Shown in pieces: positions 63,378 through 64,000 of a stretch of DNA of 64,000 nucleotides. Within the stretch, counting starts at the first letter, position 1; every line of letters starts with the position of its first letter. This DNA is from Paracoccus contaminans (lineage in GTDB: Bacteria > Pseudomonadota > Alphaproteobacteria > Rhodobacterales > Rhodobacteraceae). The position numbers and the translations under genes are program-made. The DNA lies in assembly GCF_002105555.1 (NCBI RefSeq), contig NZ_CP020612.1, positions 1,081,001 to 1,145,000 of the forward strand. The letters run 5' to 3'. The notes below the pieces were generated by a model. That model was not told where the DNA came from and searched no databases. It saw nothing but the letters and a program-made list of their open reading frames with translations.

Positions 63378-64000
63378 TCACGCGGCGGTCTTGCGCTTTC
63401 GCGCGGGTTCGGGAGCTGCGTCCGTGTCCGGCGCGTCGGCCGGGGGTTCGGCGTCGTTGCCCAGTCGCTCGGTTCTCACCTGCGCAAAGGTCCGACCGTC
63501 GCCGTCGAGGATTGCGTCGCGGCCCGACTCGGCCTGCCAGCGCTCCACGGCGACATCGACATAGGCCGGGCTGATCTCCATCGCGAAGACGCGCCGGCCA
63601 TTGGCTTCGCCCGCCATGATCTGCGAGCCGGAGCCCGAAAACGGCTCGTAGCAAAGCCCGCCTCGGGCGACGTGCTGACGCATCGGGATACCGAAGGCGT
63701 CGAGCGGTTTCGGCGTGGGGTGATCGGGCCGATCATCCTTGGCGAAACTTGGCAGCGCCCATGTCGAGGGCAGCGTTTCCTCGGCCACCTTCGGTGGTCG
63801 GTTCGGACGGCGCCAGCCCATGAAACAGGGCTCGTGCTTCCAGAGGTAGTGCGACCGGGTCAGAACCCCGCGATCCTTCACCCAGATGATCTGCTGGTGG
63901 ACGAAGGCGCCGGCCTTTTCCCAGCAGGCTTCCAGCATCGCCTGGCGGCGCGAGGCGTGCCAGCAATACCAGGCGGCATCCTCGGTGATCGCCTCAGCGA
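63378..64000 (-). CDS. DNA methyltransferase, N4/N6 beta-type (partial, N-terminus off the right edge)
   Basis: The frame is open to the window edge: the ATG at 63938 is internal, because EDAAWYCWHASRRQA precedes it. Visible motifs: IIWVKDRGVLTRSHYLWKHE, HPTPKPLDAFGIPMRQHVAR and the SAM motif YEPFSGSGSQIMAGEANGRR near the C-terminus. In beta-type methylases the DPPY motif comes first, so it should lie to the right of the window. The stop overlaps the cytosine methylase start region by a few bases. Acidic and Pro-rich tail. Confidence 0.85.
   Translation of the reverse strand, partial: AEAITEDAAWYCWHASRRQAMLEACWEKAGAFVHQQIIWVKDRGVLTRSHYLWKHEPCFMGWRRPNRPPKVAEETLPSTWALPSFAKDDRPDHPTPKPLDAFGIPMRQHVARGGLCYEPFSGSGSQIMAGEANGRRVFAMEISPAYVDVAVERWQAESGRDAILDGDGRTFAQVRTERLGNDAEPPADAPDTDAAPEPARKRKTAA

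Overview
The window is GC-rich, alphaproteobacterial DNA, most likely Rhodobacterales (Paracoccus/Rhodobacter-like). This is inferred from the TspO-like gene, the AttH-type ABC operon, a type-2 IPP-isomerase remnant and the gene-transfer-agent-style phage tail genes. No rRNA or complete tRNA is present.

Layout. (1) 1-5.8 kb is ordinary chromosome: a TetR regulator, an ABC transporter/lipocalin-hydrolase operon and a TspO-like membrane protein. (2) 5.8-7.5 kb is a decayed junction: an N-terminal scrap of a type-2 isopentenyl-diphosphate isomerase abuts a serine recombinase pseudogene with several lesions. (3) 7.5-20.35 kb is an island bounded by two direct copies of the 3' half of a tRNA-Met. 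It holds a phage head-and-packaging module (small and large terminase, portal, protease-capsid fusion, gpW-like, DUF2190) with no tail genes. A methyltransferase/endonuclease pair sits between the large terminase and the portal, and a uracil-DNA-glycosylase-like protein lies at the far end. (4) 20.35-38 kb is a second accessory block: phosphoesterase + DUF6880 pair, a tyrosine integrase, then a same-strand defence operon of WYL regulator, 1724-aa helicase/DUF1998 protein, SNF2-type helicase, 1309-aa N6-adenine methylase and HNH endonuclease. (5) 38.2-60.5 kb is a minus-strand prophage with a lambda/GpA-type head, a GTA-like tail, a lysis cassette nested in the tail genes and a putative abortive-infection cargo gene. 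(6) 60.5-64 kb holds phage-associated accessory genes: DUF3489, a Phd/ParE toxin-antitoxin, DUF7220, a frameshifted cytosine methylase and a DNA methylase running off the edge.

How it fits together. The most interesting locus is the 24.4-37.9 kb operon. Its parts match the logic of DISARM (a DrmA-like helicase and DrmB-like DUF1998 apparently fused, a DrmD-like SNF2 helicase, a DrmMI-like methylase), but there is no phospholipase-D protein (DrmC) and an HNH nuclease closes the operon. The methylase has an AT-rich middle segment that looks like an exchanged target-recognition domain. Across the window there are at least four further defence-type cargoes (restriction-modification pair, PutAbiC-like protein, toxin-antitoxin, glycosylase-like protein), so this is a tRNA-anchored defence and phage hotspot.

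Decay is selective. The serine recombinase, the prophage portal and the cytosine methylase carry frameshifts or stops, while the helicases, adenine methylase, integrase and head-only island are open. A canonical A-AAA-AAC slippery site in the tail-chaperone gene looks like genuine programmed frameshifting rather than decay.
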